A DNA stretch of 64,000 nucleotides from NCBI RefSeq assembly GCF_900105995.1, contig NZ_LT629785.1:1178001-1242000 (forward strand). The letters are read 5' to 3'. Every line of letters starts with the position of its first letter. Position 1 is the stretch's first letter. The DNA comes from Pseudomonas pohangensis. Lineage in GTDB: Bacteria; Pseudomonadota; Gammaproteobacteria; Pseudomonadales; Pseudomonadaceae. A program made the position numbers and the translations under genes. The notes beneath the pieces are model-generated. The model ran no database searches and was not told the DNA's origin. It saw only the letters and a list, made by a program, of their open reading frames with translations. This document shows, piece after piece, positions 47,126 through 58,163 of the stretch.

Positions 47126-48205
47126 ATGAAATCAGCACGCCTGCATGCCTTCACCCAGAACCCTGCCGACATTCGTGTGGAGGATATTGCCGTGCCGGAG
47201 CCTGGTCCGGGGCAGGTGCGGGTGCGCATGCTGTTCAGTCCGGTCAATCCGTCCGATCTGAATTTTGTGCATGGCACCTACCATTCGGCGTTGCAGCGGA
47301 TTATCTGGAATTACACGCCCGGCCAGAAACAGGCGGAGGTCTATTACGATCCGGCCCGCCGCAACAAGTGCCCGGTTCCGCCGTACTCGCTGGGCGGTGA
47401 GGGCGTTGGTGTGGTGGAAGCCTGTGGTTCCGGCTTTCTGGCCAGGCGCCTGCTCGGCAAGCGCGTGGCGATTGCCGGTGGGCCGCCAGCCGGTTGCTGG
47501 CAGGAGTACTGCATCGCCGATGCCAAAAAGGCCGTGGCGATGACAGATGACATTCCGGATCAGCAGGCGGCGATGTTTTTCATCAATCCGCTGACCGCCT
47601 ATGTGCTGATTCGTGAAGTGCTGCGTGTACGCAAAGGTCAATGGGTGTTGTTGTCGGCTGCCGGCTCGGCTTTGGGCAAGAGCGTGGTGCGCATGGGGCA
47701 ACGCGATGGTTTCAAGACTATCTGCGTGGTGCGTTCGAGCACCAATAGTGACGAGTTGCGCGCCCTGGGTGCGGACGCGGTGATTGAAACCGACAAGCAG
47801 GATCTGCTCGCTGAGGTATTCCGTATCACCGGCGGGCAGGGCGCACGGCATGCACTGGACTGCATCGGCGGCAAGCTGGCGGATGATCTGGTGCAGTGCC
47901 TGGGGCTGGATGGCCAGCTGGTGGTCTACGGCACCCTTTCAGGTACGCCGATGCAGATTCCCGGGCGTGACCTGATGATGCCGGTGGCACGTATTTCCGG
48001 CTTCTTCCTGAGCAACTGGCTGGCGCAGCAATCGCCGCTGAAACTGTTAGGCACGTTACGGGCGGTCAAGCAGCTGACCCGGCAAGGGGTGTTTCACACC
48101 GAGGTTACTGAGGTATTCCCGCTGGAGCAGGTGGTTGATGCTGTGGCGGCTGCCAGCAAACCCGGGCGCACGGGCAAGGTGCTGCTGCGTTTGAGCGCCG
48201 GGTGA
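47126..48205 (+). CDS. MDR-family alcohol dehydrogenase/quinone oxidoreductase-like protein
   Basis: A 359-aa NAD(P)H-dependent medium-chain dehydrogenase. The N-terminal part has FSPVNPSDLNFVHG and the GGEGVGVVEACGSG loop. The Rossmann segment is WVLLSAAGSALGKSVVRMGQ near 180. It has no structural zinc cysteine cluster and resembles mitochondrial 2-enoyl thioester reductases and quinone reductases. I prefer the ATG at 47126; the ATG at 47114 is an alternative and neither has a strong RBS. It precedes a terminator and converges on the wax ester synthase gene. Confidence 0.8.
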   Translation: MKSARLHAFTQNPADIRVEDIAVPEPGPGQVRVRMLFSPVNPSDLNFVHGTYHSALQRIIWNYTPGQKQAEVYYDPARRNKCPVPPYSLGGEGVGVVEACGSGFLARRLLGKRVAIAGGPPAGCWQEYCIADAKKAVAMTDDIPDQQAAMFFINPLTAYVLIREVLRVRKGQWVLLSAAGSALGKSVVRMGQRDGFKTICVVRSSTNSDELRALGADAVIETDKQDLLAEVFRITGGQGARHALDCIGGKLADDLVQCLGLDGQLVVYGTLSGTPMQIPGRDLMMPVARISGFFLSNWLAQQSPLKLLGTLRAVKQLTRQGVFHTEVTEVFPLEQVVDAVAAASKPGRTGKVLLRLSAG

Positions 48206-48322
48206 CAGATTTTCGACTAAGGTCGCATGGCGGGCGCGTTTGCCAGGGCTTAAATTGACCACTCTGACTGTTGTTAAACACTCAGCGTTTTGCATGCGAT
48301 TACTTGTTTGGTGATTAATTTG

Positions 48323-48346
48323 GCGGCCCTTGGGCCGCTTTTTTTT
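48323..48346 (+). terminator. Rho-independent terminator
   Basis: GCGGCCC-TT-GGGCCGC is followed by T8. It is 118 bp after the MDR stop and also lies beyond the convergent wax ester synthase. Confidence 0.88.
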
Positions 48347-48389
48347 GCCTGGCTGAAAGCTGGCCAGTGCGCCAGCGGAGGTCGCCTTG

Positions 48390-49856
48390 TTAGCGGCTGC
48401 CTGTTGCCGGTTTTCTGCCGGGTGCGCGCCTGCCGCCGGTCTTTTTTGCTGTCCTGCCGGCCGCTGTTGCACCGGGCGCTGCCAGCGGTTTGCCCAGCAC
48501 CGCGTATTCGAGTTCGACCAGCGCCTGATTGGTGTAATCCACCAGGCACCGGGCATCCGGTAGTGCCTGGCCGCAGGCGATATAGCCAAAGCCGAGCACG
48601 TCGCCATAGCCGGTGAGGGTGATGTTCAGGTTCACGTAGTCCGTGGGAATCGATACCGGGTAAACCTCCTCCAGACGGGCACCGTTCAGGTAAAGGGTTA
48701 CCCCGGGGCCGGGTACGTTGGAGACGATCACATTGAACAGCGGGTGCCGGCGGGCCTCGCCAGTAAACATCAATGGTGCTGCAAGGGCGGCAATCGGCGC
48801 GATATAGGACCATTTTTCCAGGCGGGTCATGCTTTGCAGATGCTGTTTGGCGCTGCGGGTTGACTGCAGAATGGCCTGCAGGCGTTTGCGCGGGTCGGCA
48901 ATATTGGTTGCCAGTTTGGCCAGCAGCAGGCCGATCTGGTTGCCTTCGGCGGAACCGGCTTCATGCAGCGATACCGGCACCATGGCGACCAGCGAGCGCC
49001 GGGGCAGGCTGTGATGGGTCATCAAGTATTGCCGCAATGCGCCGGCGCACATGGCCAGCGCGATGTCGTTGACCGTTGCGCCGCAGGCATGCCCGAGGTT
49101 GTGCAGACGCTCCAGCGAATAGGGTTGGGCAGCAAAGCTGCGGGTGTTGCCGATGGCAACGTTAAGCGGGGTAGGCGGGGCCTGCAGAGGCAGCACTTCA
49201 CCGGTTTCCGGGTGGGCCGGGCGCAGAATGTCCCAGATGCCGCTGAGCATGCCGGGAATGATTTCCTGCCCGGCATGCACAGCGCTGCTGATTTCGTGCA
49301 GCAGCTGCTCACTGCGGCTTGCTGCTGCGCTGCTGGCCGCTGCCGGAGCGGGAAATTCGTAGGCCCAGAACGGTGCTTTCTGTTCGTCGGGGCTCTGGCA
49401 CAGGTTCTGCGCGATCATTCTGGCACCGCTCACACCGTCCACCAGCGCATGATGGATTTTTATATAGGTGGCAAAGCGTCCGCCCGGTAATCCCTCGATG
49501 ATGCAGGCCTGCCATAGCGAGCGCTGGCGATCCAGCGGCTCGCTGTGCAGGCGCGCAACGAGTGCCGTCAGGTCATCCATGCATGCAGGCTCGGGCAGTT
49601 GCAGATGCCGGATGTGCTGGTCCAGGGCAAATTTTCTGTCTTCCTCCCAGCACCACACGCCCATGTGCTGCACGGCGCGCTGGTTGAATGGCGGCAGTGC
49701 CCGGTCATGCCGGCGCCAGTCAGCCAGCAGATCGGCCACAAAGGTCGCCGCAACGTTGGCGGGCGGGCTGTAGATATTCAGGCCTGCCACATGCATGGGC
49801 GAGTTGGCGGTTTCCAGCAACAGGAATATCAAGTCTGCCGGGGCGACGATCTGCAT
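48390..49856 (-). CDS. Wax ester synthase / diacylglycerol acyltransferase (WS/DGAT)
   Basis: A 488-aa acyltransferase that esterifies fatty alcohols or diacylglycerol with acyl-CoA to make wax esters or triacylglycerol. The catalytic motif is HHALVDG (135-141; second His is the base). Further family motifs are FNVIVSNVPGPGVTLYLNGA and NLNITLTGYGD. The N-terminus has the typical MHVAGLNIY. The last about 30 residues are low-complexity and basic (AAPGATAAGRTAKKTGGRR), an unusual tail. Such enzymes are common in Acinetobacter and Marinobacter but uneven in Pseudomonas. With alkB it would let the cell store alkane-derived carbon. Confidence 0.92.
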   Translation of the reverse strand: MQIVAPADLIFLLLETANSPMHVAGLNIYSPPANVAATFVADLLADWRRHDRALPPFNQRAVQHMGVWCWEEDRKFALDQHIRHLQLPEPACMDDLTALVARLHSEPLDRQRSLWQACIIEGLPGGRFATYIKIHHALVDGVSGARMIAQNLCQSPDEQKAPFWAYEFPAPAAASSAAASRSEQLLHEISSAVHAGQEIIPGMLSGIWDILRPAHPETGEVLPLQAPPTPLNVAIGNTRSFAAQPYSLERLHNLGHACGATVNDIALAMCAGALRQYLMTHHSLPRRSLVAMVPVSLHEAGSAEGNQIGLLLAKLATNIADPRKRLQAILQSTRSAKQHLQSMTRLEKWSYIAPIAALAAPLMFTGEARRHPLFNVIVSNVPGPGVTLYLNGARLEEVYPVSIPTDYVNLNITLTGYGDVLGFGYIACGQALPDARCLVDYTNQALVELEYAVLGKPLAAPGATAAGRTAKKTGGRRAPGRKPATGSR

Positions 49857-50313
49857 ACTGTGGTTACTCCCTATGGGCGGAATTCAGTGGCTGGGCGCAG
49901 GTTGCCGGGCATGCGCGTGTTAATCAGCTTAAACCAGCGACATCATTTTCTGTGGCGTTTCCACGGGAAAAGACGGAACCTGATGGGCAGTTGACCAGCT
50001 GCAGTTTGCCGGTAGCGCAATCCTGCCGGCCATTCGCTACCCTGATGGAGGACTTTGGCACGGCTGAATATGTGGTGTTGCTGGCAGATTCTTTGTCGCC
50101 CTTGAAGATGCGCTCAATGCCTATGCCGGGGTTGTTGCCGACATGCCAACAGGCGGTAGCAACAGCCTTGCTGATGAACACGCAAGCCGCGCGCAAAGCG
50201 GGGTTTGCTGCCCTGGAAGCGGGTGTCTAGACCATGGTCGAATTGTTGACATTCGTGCCAGAGGTTAAAAAGTCCGCACTTTATTCAATTGGTTCGCCGG
50301 AGAGGTCATTACC
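49857..50313. other. 457-bp intergenic region upstream of acsA
   Basis: No convincing gene is seen. Short open frames exist but have no ribosome site or recognisable product. A 61-codon frame from ATG 50044 and a different-frame stretch reading ALEDALNAYAGVVADMP are protein-like. This might mark a decayed gene. The divergent promoters of the wax ester synthase and acsA must lie here, but I find no clear -35/-10 pair. Confidence 0.4.
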
Positions 50314-52269
<1,956 letters not shown>

Positions 52270-52293
52270 CCGCACAACTGTCAGCTTCGCCCG

Positions 52294-52341
52294 CACCGGG
52301 CCGGCAGTGACCACAAGTCACTGCCGGCCCGGTGTTTTTTT
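52294..52341 (+). terminator. Rho-independent terminator of acsA
   Basis: An 18-bp perfect stem (CACCGGGCCGGCAGTGAC paired with GTCACTGCCGGCCCGGTG) has a 5-nt loop and is followed by T7. Confidence 0.95.
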
Positions 52342-52434
52342 GTCTTTGCAAAAGCGCCGCCGATGCTCACTGTGCGCACCGTAGCCCAGCCGCCTGGAGC
52401 ACTGATTCGCGCCCCGGGCGGCTGTGTGCAAATG

Positions 52435-52497
52435 CCAAGACTTTTGTAACTACATGTCGCATTGAAGAATTATTGCCAATCCTCCTCTCGTTAGAAT
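52435..52497 (+). promoter_or_regulatory. Candidate ArgR site and promoter of the aot operon
   Basis: TGTGCA at 52435 and TGTCGC at 52455 are two half-sites 20 bp apart that resemble the TGTCGC-containing direct repeats bound by AraC-type ArgR in Pseudomonas. TAGAAT at 52492 may be the -10 box. The match is partial. The region from 52342 to 52632 holds no gene. Confidence 0.35.
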
Positions 52498-52632
52498 GCG
52501 CTTCGCCCGGTTCTCGGCCCCTGTCAGTGACGGGGGACGTGGCTGGCTATACTGGCTTTATGTTCTCCTTGCCCGCCAAGGCCGAGCAGCCAGACAACTG
52601 CCCATTCACTGCCCATACGAAGGAGTTACACA

Positions 52633-53409
52633 ATGAAAAAAATCATGCTTCTTGGCGCGCTGCTGTTTTCTGCCATGGTCCCGCTGGCACAGGCTGCGCA
52701 GGACACCATTCGTATCGGTATCGAAGCTGCGTACCCGCCCTTTGCGATGAAAACCCCGGATGGCCAGATAACCGGTTTCGACTACGATATCGGCGTGGCC
52801 TTGTGTGAGCAGATGCAGGTCAAGTGCGTATGGGTCGAGCAGGAATTCGACGGGCTGATTCCTTCGCTGAAAGTACGCAAGTTCGACGCGGTGCTGTCCT
52901 CGATGTCGATCACCCCGGAGCGCCTGAAGTCGGTGGACTTCACCAAGAAGTACTACCACACCCCGGCCAAGCTGGCGATGAAGGCCGGCACTGTGGTCAA
53001 CGACCCCCTGGTTGACCTCAAGGGCAAGAAAGTCGGTGTGCAGCGTGCTTCCATTTACGACCGCTATGCCACCGAAGTGATGGCGCCGGCGGGGATCGAA
53101 GTGGTGCGCTATGGCTCGCAGAACGAGGTGTTCCTTGATCTGGCTGCCGGTCGTGTCGATGCCACCCTGGCCGATGTGGTCAATATTGACGACGGTTTTC
53201 TCAAGACTGACGCCGGCCAGGGTTTTGCCCTGGTAGGGCCGGACTATACCGACAACCAGTATTTTGGTGATGGCGCCGGCATCGCGGTGCGCAAGGGCGA
53301 CAAGGCCACCGCCGACAGATTCAACGCCGCCATCGATGCCATTCGTGCCAATGGCAAATACCAGCAAGTGCAGGACAAGTACTTCACTTTCAACGTGTAC
53401 GGGGATTAA
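52633..53409 (+). CDS. aotJ: Arginine/ornithine ABC transporter, periplasmic binding protein AotJ
   Basis: A 258-aa solute-binding protein of the basic amino-acid (ArgT/HisJ) type. The signal peptide MKKIMLLGALLFSAMVPLAQA is followed by IRIGIEAAYPPFAMKTPDG, GFDYDIGVALCEQM and CVWVEQEFDGLIPSLKVRKF. It captures arginine or ornithine for the permease AotQM. GGAG lies before the ATG. It is the first of six genes ending with argR. A hairpin lies between it and aotQ. Confidence 0.92.
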   Translation: MKKIMLLGALLFSAMVPLAQAAQDTIRIGIEAAYPPFAMKTPDGQITGFDYDIGVALCEQMQVKCVWVEQEFDGLIPSLKVRKFDAVLSSMSITPERLKSVDFTKKYYHTPAKLAMKAGTVVNDPLVDLKGKKVGVQRASIYDRYATEVMAPAGIEVVRYGSQNEVFLDLAAGRVDATLADVVNIDDGFLKTDAGQGFALVGPDYTDNQYFGDGAGIAVRKGDKATADRFNAAIDAIRANGKYQQVQDKYFTFNVYGD

Positions 53410-53417
53410 GTCCGTAC

Positions 53418-53440
53418 GGCGTTCTTTGCACAAGGACGCC
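53418..53440 (+). terminator. Attenuating hairpin between aotJ and aotQ
   Basis: GGCGTTC and GGACGCC form a 7-bp stem (one wobble) with a 9-nt loop, followed by TTTCCC. A partial stop or RNA-stabilising hairpin here would keep the binding protein in excess over the membrane subunits, a common arrangement in ABC operons. Confidence 0.45.
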
Positions 53441-53524
53441 TTTCCCGCCGGCCCTCGCTGCCTGTCGGTGCAGCGCAGGTTCTCCTTATGGCGCTCGCTG
53501 CGCCCTGCATGAGGTGGTGAAAGC

Positions 53525-54214
53525 ATGCCGAACGGTTATGGTGCCAGTATCCTTGACGGTAGCTGGCTGACCCTGCAACTGGCGCTCAGCGCGATGGCCG
53601 TGGCCATCTTTCTCGGGCTGGTTGGCGCCGCCTTGCGCATTTCTCCGGTCAGGTGGCTGGCGGCAATGGGTGATGCCTATGCCACGGTGATTCGCGGTAT
53701 TCCCGATCTGGTACTGATCCTGCTGATTTTCTATGGCGGTCAGGACATGGTGAACCGGCTGGCACCCTTGCTCGGGCATGACGAGTACATCGACATCAAC
53801 CCATTCATTGCCGGGGTCGGCACCCTGGGTTTCATCTATGGCGCCTACCTCTCGGAAACCTTCCGCGGTGCTTTCATGGCCATTCCCAAAGGGCAGGGCG
53901 AGGCAGGCTTTGCCTACGGCATGAGCGGCCTGCAGGTGTTCTTCCGGGTGCTGGTGCCGCAGATGATCCGGCTGGCGATTCCCGGCTTTACCAACAACTG
54001 GCTGGTGCTGGTCAAGGCCACCGCGCTGATCTCGGTGGTCGGCCTGCAGGACATGATGTTTCGCGCCAAGAACGCCGGGGATTCAACCCATCAGCCGTTT
54101 ACCTACATTCTCGCCGCGGCTGCGCTGTACCTGCTGATCACCAGTGTTTCGCTGTTGCTGCTGCGTTATCTGGAACAGCGCTACTCGGCAGGCGTCAAGG
54201 CGGTGGAACTATGA
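53525..54214 (+). CDS. aotQ: Arginine/ornithine ABC transporter permease AotQ
   Basis: A 229-aa inner-membrane permease with five TM helices of the HisQ type. It has the N-terminal LDGSWLTLQLALSAMAVA, ATVIRGIPDLVLILLIFYGG, and the EAA-loop GEAGFAYGMSGLQVFFRVLV that contacts the ATPase. A GAGG lies before the ATG. It heterodimerises with AotM, 10 bp downstream. Confidence 0.93.
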   Translation: MPNGYGASILDGSWLTLQLALSAMAVAIFLGLVGAALRISPVRWLAAMGDAYATVIRGIPDLVLILLIFYGGQDMVNRLAPLLGHDEYIDINPFIAGVGTLGFIYGAYLSETFRGAFMAIPKGQGEAGFAYGMSGLQVFFRVLVPQMIRLAIPGFTNNWLVLVKATALISVVGLQDMMFRAKNAGDSTHQPFTYILAAAALYLLITSVSLLLLRYLEQRYSAGVKAVEL

Positions 54215-54224
54215 GGGCGCCGGC

Positions 54225-54923
54225 ATGATTTTCGACTACACGGTGATCTGGGACAGCCTGCCGCTGTATTTTACCGGCGTACTGGTGACGCTCAAGCTGC
54301 TGGCCATTTCGCTGGCGATCGGACTGGCCATGGCCGTGCCGCTGGCCCTGATGCGCGTCTCCAGGCAGCCGGCAGTGAACTTCCCGGCCTGGCTGTATAC
54401 CTATGTGATTCGCGGTACGCCGATGCTGGTGCAGCTGTATCTGCTGTATTACGGGCTGGCGCAATTCGAGGCGGTGCGCGACAGCGTGCTCTGGCCGCTG
54501 TTGTCGAATGCCACCTTCTGTGCCTGTCTGGCCTTTGCCATCAATACCAGCGCCTATAGTGCCGAGATTCTGGCCGGCAGTATCAAGGCCACACCGCCTG
54601 GCGAAATCGAGGCGGCCAAGGCCATCGGCATGTCGCGCTTCAAGCTCTATCGGCGGATCCTGTTGCCTTCGGCATTGCGTCGCTCGCTGCCGCAGTACAG
54701 CAATGAAGTGATCATGATGCTGCATGCCACCAGCCTGGCTTCGCTGGTGACGCTGGTGGACATCACCGGTGCCGCGCGCACGGTCAATTCGCAGTTCTAC
54801 ATGCCCTTCGAGGCGTATATCACCGCAGGGGTTTTCTACCTGTGTCTGACCTTCATCCTGGTGCGCCTGTTCCGGCTGGCGGAAGCACGCTGGCTGGTGT
54901 ATCTCGCGCCACGCAAGCATTGA
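54225..54923 (+). CDS. aotM: Arginine/ornithine ABC transporter permease AotM
   Basis: A 232-aa HisM-type permease. It has YVIRGTPMLVQLYLLYYGLA and the EAA-loop GEIEAAKAIGMSRFKLYRRI. I chose the ATG at 54225 (MIFDYTVIWDSLPLYF), 10 nt after the aotQ stop; the frame extends upstream into aotQ without homology. It partners with AotQ and AotP. Confidence 0.93.
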   Translation: MIFDYTVIWDSLPLYFTGVLVTLKLLAISLAIGLAMAVPLALMRVSRQPAVNFPAWLYTYVIRGTPMLVQLYLLYYGLAQFEAVRDSVLWPLLSNATFCACLAFAINTSAYSAEILAGSIKATPPGEIEAAKAIGMSRFKLYRRILLPSALRRSLPQYSNEVIMMLHATSLASLVTLVDITGAARTVNSQFYMPFEAYITAGVFYLCLTFILVRLFRLAEARWLVYLAPRKH

Positions 54924-54932
54924 GGTTCGCAC

Positions 54933-56045
54933 ATGCACAGAATCAATCATTCGTTGCCGTGGGGCTGTCTTGGTACAGAGCGCAGCCTGTCGGTCTTCAG
55001 CTTCGGTAGCGGCGCACGCAAGGCCTATATCCAGGCCAGCCTGCATGCGGACGAATTGCCGGGCATGCGCGTCGCAGTAGAACTCAAACGGCGCCTGCAA
55101 GAGCTGGAGCAGGCCGGACAGTTGCTGGGTGTGATCGAACTGGTGCCGGTAGCCAACCCCATAGGTCTTGGCCAGCTGGTGCAGGGAGCTCATCAGGGCC
55201 GCTTCGAGCTGGGCAGCGGGCAGAACTTCAACCGCCATTTTGTTGCGCTGGAGGAGCTGGTCGGCGAGCAGTTGACCGACCGGCTCGGGCCCGATGCAAA
55301 AGCCAATGTGCAGCTGATTCGCCAGAGCATGCTGGCTGCGCTGGATGGCCTGCCGCCGGCGGGTTCCGAATTGCAGGGCTTGCAACGCCTGTTGTTGCGC
55401 CATGCCTGTACGGCGGATGTGGTGCTCGACCTGCATTGCGACTTCGATGCGGCAGTGCACCTGTATGCGATTCCCCAGCACTGGCCGGCCTGGCAGCCGC
55501 TGGCGGCGCGCATGCAGGCCGGTGCAGTGTTGCTGGCCGAAGATGCCGGCGGCAGCTCCTTCGATGAAGCCTGCGCGGCGCCCTGGTTGCGACTGGCGCG
55601 GCAGTATGCCGACTACCCGATCCCGCTGGCCTGCATGGCTACGGCGCTGGAGTTGGGCGGTATGGCCGATACCGGGGCGGAGCGCGCAGAGGCCCAGGCC
55701 GAAGCGATTCTCGGCTTTCTGGCTGATCAGGGCTTGCTGGCCGGGGACTGGCCAGCCGTGCCTGCCGAATGTTGCCGTGCCACGCCGTTTTCCGGCACCC
55801 AGTACGCCCTGGCGCCACATGCCGGTGTGGTGAGTTTTTGCTGCGCGACGGGTCAGCAGGTTGCCGCCGGTGATCCGTTGTTCGAAGTGCATGACCCGCT
55901 GGACGACCGCCATAGTGTCGTGCTCGCGGAAACGGCGGGGGTGGTTTATGCCCGCGAGCGCCTGCGCTTTGCCCAGCCCGGTTTGTGGCTGGCCAAGGTG
56001 GCGGGCGCAACCCCTATCCGGCAAGGTCGCCTGCTCAGCGACTGA
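54933..56045 (+). CDS. aotO: Succinylglutamate desuccinylase/aspartoacylase-family protein AotO
   Basis: A 370-aa M14-type zinc hydrolase-like protein of the AstE/AspA family. The zinc ligands His38 and Glu41 lie in SLHADELPG, and the third His is in LDLHCD (about 167). The C-terminal beta domain resembles biotinyl-like folds (TAGVVYARERLRFAQPG). In P. aeruginosa the homologue aotO sits at this point of the operon but is not needed for transport. A deacylation of an arginine or ornithine derivative is possible but unproved. Confidence 0.85.
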   Translation: MHRINHSLPWGCLGTERSLSVFSFGSGARKAYIQASLHADELPGMRVAVELKRRLQELEQAGQLLGVIELVPVANPIGLGQLVQGAHQGRFELGSGQNFNRHFVALEELVGEQLTDRLGPDAKANVQLIRQSMLAALDGLPPAGSELQGLQRLLLRHACTADVVLDLHCDFDAAVHLYAIPQHWPAWQPLAARMQAGAVLLAEDAGGSSFDEACAAPWLRLARQYADYPIPLACMATALELGGMADTGAERAEAQAEAILGFLADQGLLAGDWPAVPAECCRATPFSGTQYALAPHAGVVSFCCATGQQVAAGDPLFEVHDPLDDRHSVVLAETAGVVYARERLRFAQPGLWLAKVAGATPIRQGRLLSD

Positions 56046-56068
56046 TGCGTTCCCAGAGAGTTGAAAGC

Positions 56069-56833
56069 ATGTACAAACTAGAAGTTCAGGATCTGCACAA
56101 GCGCTACGGCAGCAACGAAGTGCTCAAGGGTGTGTCGCTGGCGGCCAAAGCCGGAGACGTGATCAGCATCATCGGCTCCAGCGGTTCGGGTAAAAGTACC
56201 TTCCTGCGCTGCATCAACCTGCTGGAGCAGCCGCATGCGGGAAAAATCCTGCTCAACGGCGAAGAGCTGAAACTCACACCGAACAAGGACGGCGCGCTCA
56301 AGGCGGTGGATGCCAGACAGCTGCAGCGCATGCGTTCACGCTTGTCGATGGTATTCCAGCATTTCAACCTGTGGTCGCACATGAGCGCCCTGGAAAACGT
56401 CATGGAAGCGCCGGTGCATGTGCTGGGCGTACCAAAAAGCGAAGCGCTGGAAAAGGCCGAGTTCTATCTGGCCAAGGTCGGCGTGGGCCACCGCAAGGAT
56501 GCCTACCCGGCACACATGTCCGGTGGCGAGCAGCAGCGGGTGGCGATCGCCCGGGCGCTGGCGGTGGAGCCGGAGGTGATGCTGTTCGATGAGCCGACTT
56601 CGGCGCTCGATCCGGAACTGGTCGGTGAGGTGCTGCGAGTCATGCAGGACCTGGCGCAGGAAGGCCGCACCATGGTGGTGGTTACCCACGAAATGGGCTT
56701 TGCCCGCGAAGTATCCAACCAGCTGATTTTCCTGCATCAGGGTCTGGTCGAGGAGAGTGGCTGCCCGAAAGAGGTACTGGGTAATCCGCGTTCCGAGCGC
56801 CTCAAGCAGTTTCTTTCCGGTAGTTTGAAGTAA
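56069..56833 (+). CDS. aotP: Arginine/ornithine ABC transporter ATPase AotP
   Basis: A 254-aa ATPase. Walker A is GSSGSGKST (about 37-45), the signature is MSGGEQQRVAIARAL, Walker B is VMLFDEPTSALD, and the switch His is in VVTHEMGFA. The ATG at 56069 (MYKLEVQDLHKRYG) is used, since the upstream frame extension overlaps aotO. It powers AotQM and lies 23 bp after aotO and 29 bp before argR. Confidence 0.95.
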   Translation: MYKLEVQDLHKRYGSNEVLKGVSLAAKAGDVISIIGSSGSGKSTFLRCINLLEQPHAGKILLNGEELKLTPNKDGALKAVDARQLQRMRSRLSMVFQHFNLWSHMSALENVMEAPVHVLGVPKSEALEKAEFYLAKVGVGHRKDAYPAHMSGGEQQRVAIARALAVEPEVMLFDEPTSALDPELVGEVLRVMQDLAQEGRTMVVVTHEMGFAREVSNQLIFLHQGLVEESGCPKEVLGNPRSERLKQFLSGSLK

Positions 56834-56862
56834 GTGTTGCGCACTCCGGCTAGACTGCGCCC

Positions 56863-57846
56863 ATGACTGCCTCTGCCCAGCGTATCGGCCTGCTTTACTG
56901 GTCGTGCACCCGCCCACTGACTTTGGCGCTCGCCGAAGAAGCGCTGCAGCAGGCTTGCCGGTTACACCCGGAAGCCGGTTATCAGCTGGTCTTTCTCAAG
57001 GCCGATCATTCTGCGGCAGACGGCTGGACCCTTCCCGGGGCTTCATGGGAGGGGCGGCTGGAAGGTTGCCAGCGTCTGTTTCTGGTCGCCGACGAAGCGC
57101 AACAGCATGCGTCACCGGCACTTGGCCAGGCACTCAAGCAACTGTTGCGTGCCGGCTGTGTGATTGGCGCGATTTCCGCCGGAGTCTATCCACTGGCCTA
57201 TCTGGGTTTGCTCGACGGCTATCGGGCAGCCGTGCACTGGCGCTGGCACGATGATTTTTCCGAACGCTTCCCCAGGGTGGTCATCACCAGTCACCTGTTC
57301 GACTGGGATCGTGATCGTCTGACGGCTTCGGGTGGTTTGACCGTGCTGGACATGCTGCTGGCGCTGTTGGCGCACGAGCAGGGTGCCGAACTGGCCGGTG
57401 CGGTCAGTGAGGAGCTGGTGGTCGAGCGTATTCGCGAGGGTGGCGAGCGGCAGCGCATTCCCTTGCAGAACCGCATTGGCTCGAGTCATCCCAGGCTCAC
57501 CCAGGCGGTGTTGCTGATGGAGGCCAATATCGAGGAGCCGCTGACCACTGATGAAATAGCCCGGCACGTCTGTGTATCACGGCGTCAGCTGGAGCGTATC
57601 TTCAAGCAGTATCTGGGCCGCGTGCCCAGCCAGTATTACCTTGAACTGCGTTTGAACAAGGCACGCCAGCTGTTGCTGCAGACCAGCAAGTCGATCATCC
57701 AGATCGGTCTGTCCTGTGGTTTTTCCTCCGGCCCGCACTTCTCCAGTGCCTACCGCAACTTTTTCGGTGCGACCCCGCGAGAGGATCGCAACCTGCATCG
57801 AGGCACGACCGCCTTCGAAAAGCGTCCTTCCGGACAGGTGCTCTAG
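56863..57846 (+). CDS. argR: AraC-family arginine regulator ArgR
   Basis: A 327-aa protein with an N-terminal DJ-1/PfpI-like amidotransferase-fold sensor domain (GLLYWSCTRPLTLALAEEAL, about 8-27) and a C-terminal AraC DNA-binding domain (LTTDEIARHVCVSRRQLERI, IIQIGLSCGFSSGPHFSSAY). This type of ArgR senses arginine and activates aot, aru and other catabolic genes while repressing biosynthesis in Pseudomonas. It is unrelated to enteric ArgR. It ends the aotJQMOP operon, as in P. aeruginosa. Confidence 0.93.
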   Translation: MTASAQRIGLLYWSCTRPLTLALAEEALQQACRLHPEAGYQLVFLKADHSAADGWTLPGASWEGRLEGCQRLFLVADEAQQHASPALGQALKQLLRAGCVIGAISAGVYPLAYLGLLDGYRAAVHWRWHDDFSERFPRVVITSHLFDWDRDRLTASGGLTVLDMLLALLAHEQGAELAGAVSEELVVERIREGGERQRIPLQNRIGSSHPRLTQAVLLMEANIEEPLTTDEIARHVCVSRRQLERIFKQYLGRVPSQYYLELRLNKARQLLLQTSKSIIQIGLSCGFSSGPHFSSAYRNFFGATPREDRNLHRGTTAFEKRPSGQVL

Positions 57847-58163
57847 GGCCGCCGGTTCAAGCCTGGCGCCAGAAGTTCCGCGGCGATTCTTGTGGCTACT
57901 GACATAAAAACTACACTTTCCGGCATACCCTGCGTTTTGCCGGTTTCGGCAGGAATCGCTTCGGGTGGGTGGTTGAAGTTTTTCTTGCGCGGTGATCGTT
58001 GCTGACCTGCTTGCTGTCGATTATTCGTGATCGGAAAAAATCATCAATAAAATGACGCCATTAGTTTGACTGTCTGCTAGAATTCCGGCAGATTGATAAC
58101 TGCTTCACGGTTTTTGAGCTGATCTGTCCTCCGGCCACCCTACGTAATGAGCCTGAATAACAA
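57847..58163 (+). promoter_or_regulatory. 317-bp region with fleQ-like gene promoter
   Basis: The last 140 bp are AT-rich, in contrast to the flanks. TGCTAGAAT at 58075-58083 fits an extended -10 box, without a good -35. No gene or other element is seen in the rest. A sigma-70-type promoter is expected for a FleQ-like gene. Confidence 0.4.

Noticed and set aside
50038..50062. Sigma-54 promoter near TTGGCACGG upstream of acsA
   Set aside because: The TGGCAC-like -24 element is not followed by GC at the right spacing (GG-N10-GC missing).
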